Shown one piece after another: positions 63,205 through 64,000 of a DNA stretch of 64,000 nucleotides. The notes beneath the pieces were generated by a model. That model searched no databases. It saw nothing but the letters and a program-made list of their open reading frames with translations, and had not been told where the DNA came from. The translations under genes were made by a program, and so were the position numbers. Origin of the DNA: Methylomonas sp. ZR1 (GTDB lineage Bacteria; Pseudomonadota; Gammaproteobacteria; Methylococcales; Methylomonadaceae); the NCBI RefSeq assembly GCF_013141865.1, contig NZ_RCST01000001.1:1736001-1800000 (forward strand), written 5' to 3'. Numbering within the stretch: position 1 is the stretch's first letter; each line of letters begins with the position of its first letter.

Positions 63205-64000
63205 GTGCTGAATGTCTATCGCGTTATCCTCGGCATCACCCTGGTTTTAGGGATGCCATGCACCCAAGCCAGCCCCGGTCCGGAAGCTGCTACGGATCAG
63301 GTACGAGCCAGCCTGATTGCCTCTCATGCTGCCGTGCATCCTGGCGATGAGATCTTGATTGGCGTGCACCAGCAGATTATTCCGCATTGGCACACTTACT
63401 GGAAAAATCCTGGCGACTCCGGCCTGCCAACCAAAATTCAATACCAACTACCAACCGGCTGGTCGGTGGGTGAGATCCAATGGCCTACGCCCAGCAAAAT
63501 TGTACTGGGACCGGTCGTCAATTACGGCTATCACGATGCGGTCACACTACTCTCGCCGCTGCGGGTAGCCGAGGACGCGGAACCGGGTACAGCATGGCCC
63601 ATATCAGCGAAGGTGAAATGGTTGGTTTGCGAGGAGGCCTGCATTCCCCAGGAGGTGGAATTAGCAATCCAGTTGCCGGTGGTCGCCAAGGGCGTAGCGG
63701 TCGGGCCAACCCATCCTTTGATCACAGCCGCCCAAAATACCTGGCCTGTGGTATTACCCTGGCAAGCCAGCTTGCTTGAAGGTCCGGCCGGCACGCTCCG
63801 GTTACACCTGACTGGCGAGCAACTACATGCACTAGACCAGCACGCGCTGGCCTTCTACCCCGACCAATGGGGACCGATTTCCCATGCTGGCGAGCAAATA
63901 ACAAGCTTAGCCGACGATGGCCTGGACATCCGCTTGCCATCCGGCGACCAGCCATTACCCCCCGGACAAACACTAACCGGCGTACTGACGGTAGGCAGCG
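63205..64000 (+). CDS. DsbD/ScsB-type protein, N-terminal part (runs off window)
   Basis: Starts at GTG 63205 (AGGG site before it) with a signal peptide (VYRVILGITLVLGMPCTQAS). The domain has PHWHTYWKNPGDSGLPTKIQ and KWLVCEEACIPQEVEL, the DsbD_N-type domain of ScsB/DsbD-like thiol:disulfide reductases, in which the Cys pair of CEEAC accepts electrons. The membrane part would follow beyond the window. Function: passing reducing power to the periplasm, often linked to copper tolerance. Confidence 0.85.
   Translation, partial: MLNVYRVILGITLVLGMPCTQASPGPEAATDQVRASLIASHAAVHPGDEILIGVHQQIIPHWHTYWKNPGDSGLPTKIQYQLPTGWSVGEIQWPTPSKIVLGPVVNYGYHDAVTLLSPLRVAEDAEPGTAWPISAKVKWLVCEEACIPQEVELAIQLPVVAKGVAVGPTHPLITAAQNTWPVVLPWQASLLEGPAGTLRLHLTGEQLHALDQHALAFYPDQWGPISHAGEQITSLADDGLDIRLPSGDQPLPPGQTLTGVLTVGS

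Noticed and set aside
1..64000. CRISPR arrays, rRNA and tRNA genes
   Set aside because: No regularly spaced repeats and no tRNA or rRNA signature were seen in a reading of both strands; a covariance scan would be decisive.

Overview
The window looks like a chromosomal segment of a gammaproteobacterial methanotroph close to Methylomonas. The evidence is a formaldehyde-activating enzyme (fae), VPLPA-type PEP-CTERM proteins, an SmbP-like metal-binding protein and gammaproteobacterial RecBC and cytochrome bd. This assignment is an inference from gene content. I saw no rRNA, tRNA or CRISPR array.

Layout: (1) 1-7.6 kb, minus strand: recB (cut by the window edge), recC, a CBS-GGDEF diguanylate cyclase and a FixJ/LuxR-type regulator. 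(2) 7.7-9.06 kb: a decayed patch with an endonuclease-like fragment, a DUF433/DUF5615 toxin-antitoxin pair whose toxin is frameshifted, and an IS5-like remnant. (3) 9.07-20.3 kb, minus strand: cydP-cydA-cydB-cydX-DUF2892-sqr, then tolC-adaptor-RND-cupin, behind a candidate sigma-54 promoter with clustered TGAAAC half-sites. The order pairs sulfide:quinone oxidoreductase with a cytochrome bd quinol oxidase. (4) 20.6-22.1 kb: thiopurine methyltransferase and a Tat-exported superoxide reductase-like protein. (5) 22.7-33.75 kb, plus strand: a metal-resistance block (CzcCBA-type RND, CadA-type P-ATPase, MerR, MerT, MerP, CopZ-like protein) with no mercuric reductase.

(6) 33.8-61.6 kb is a molybdenum-hydroxylase accessory operon that appears to have been split by insertions. 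The operon parts are vanY and mobA (33.8-34.97 kb), a deleted xdhC (34.9-35.25 kb), a full xdhC (41.4-42.5 kb), a second full xdhC (57.7-58.8 kb) and the hydroxylase large and small subunits (58.9-61.6 kb). Between xdhC copies 1 and 2 lie two PEP-CTERM proteins and a large di-haem peroxidase-like protein. Between copies 2 and 3 lies a GC-rich catechol siderophore island. Copies 2 and 3 share about 978 identical bases in direct orientation, 16,300 bp apart.

(7) The siderophore island has two divergent arms around a Fur-box-like site at 50.66 kb. The right arm is TonB receptor-entC-entE-entB-VibH-like free-standing condensation protein. The left arm is AraC regulator-SIP reductase-binding protein-two permeases-ABC ATPase fused to an MFS exporter-entA. 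It encodes 2,3-dihydroxybenzoate synthesis and activation plus one condensation domain, with no multimodular NRPS, which suggests a vibriobactin-like DHB-amine product. (8) 62.1-64 kb, plus strand: smbP, fae and the start of a DsbD/ScsB-type gene.
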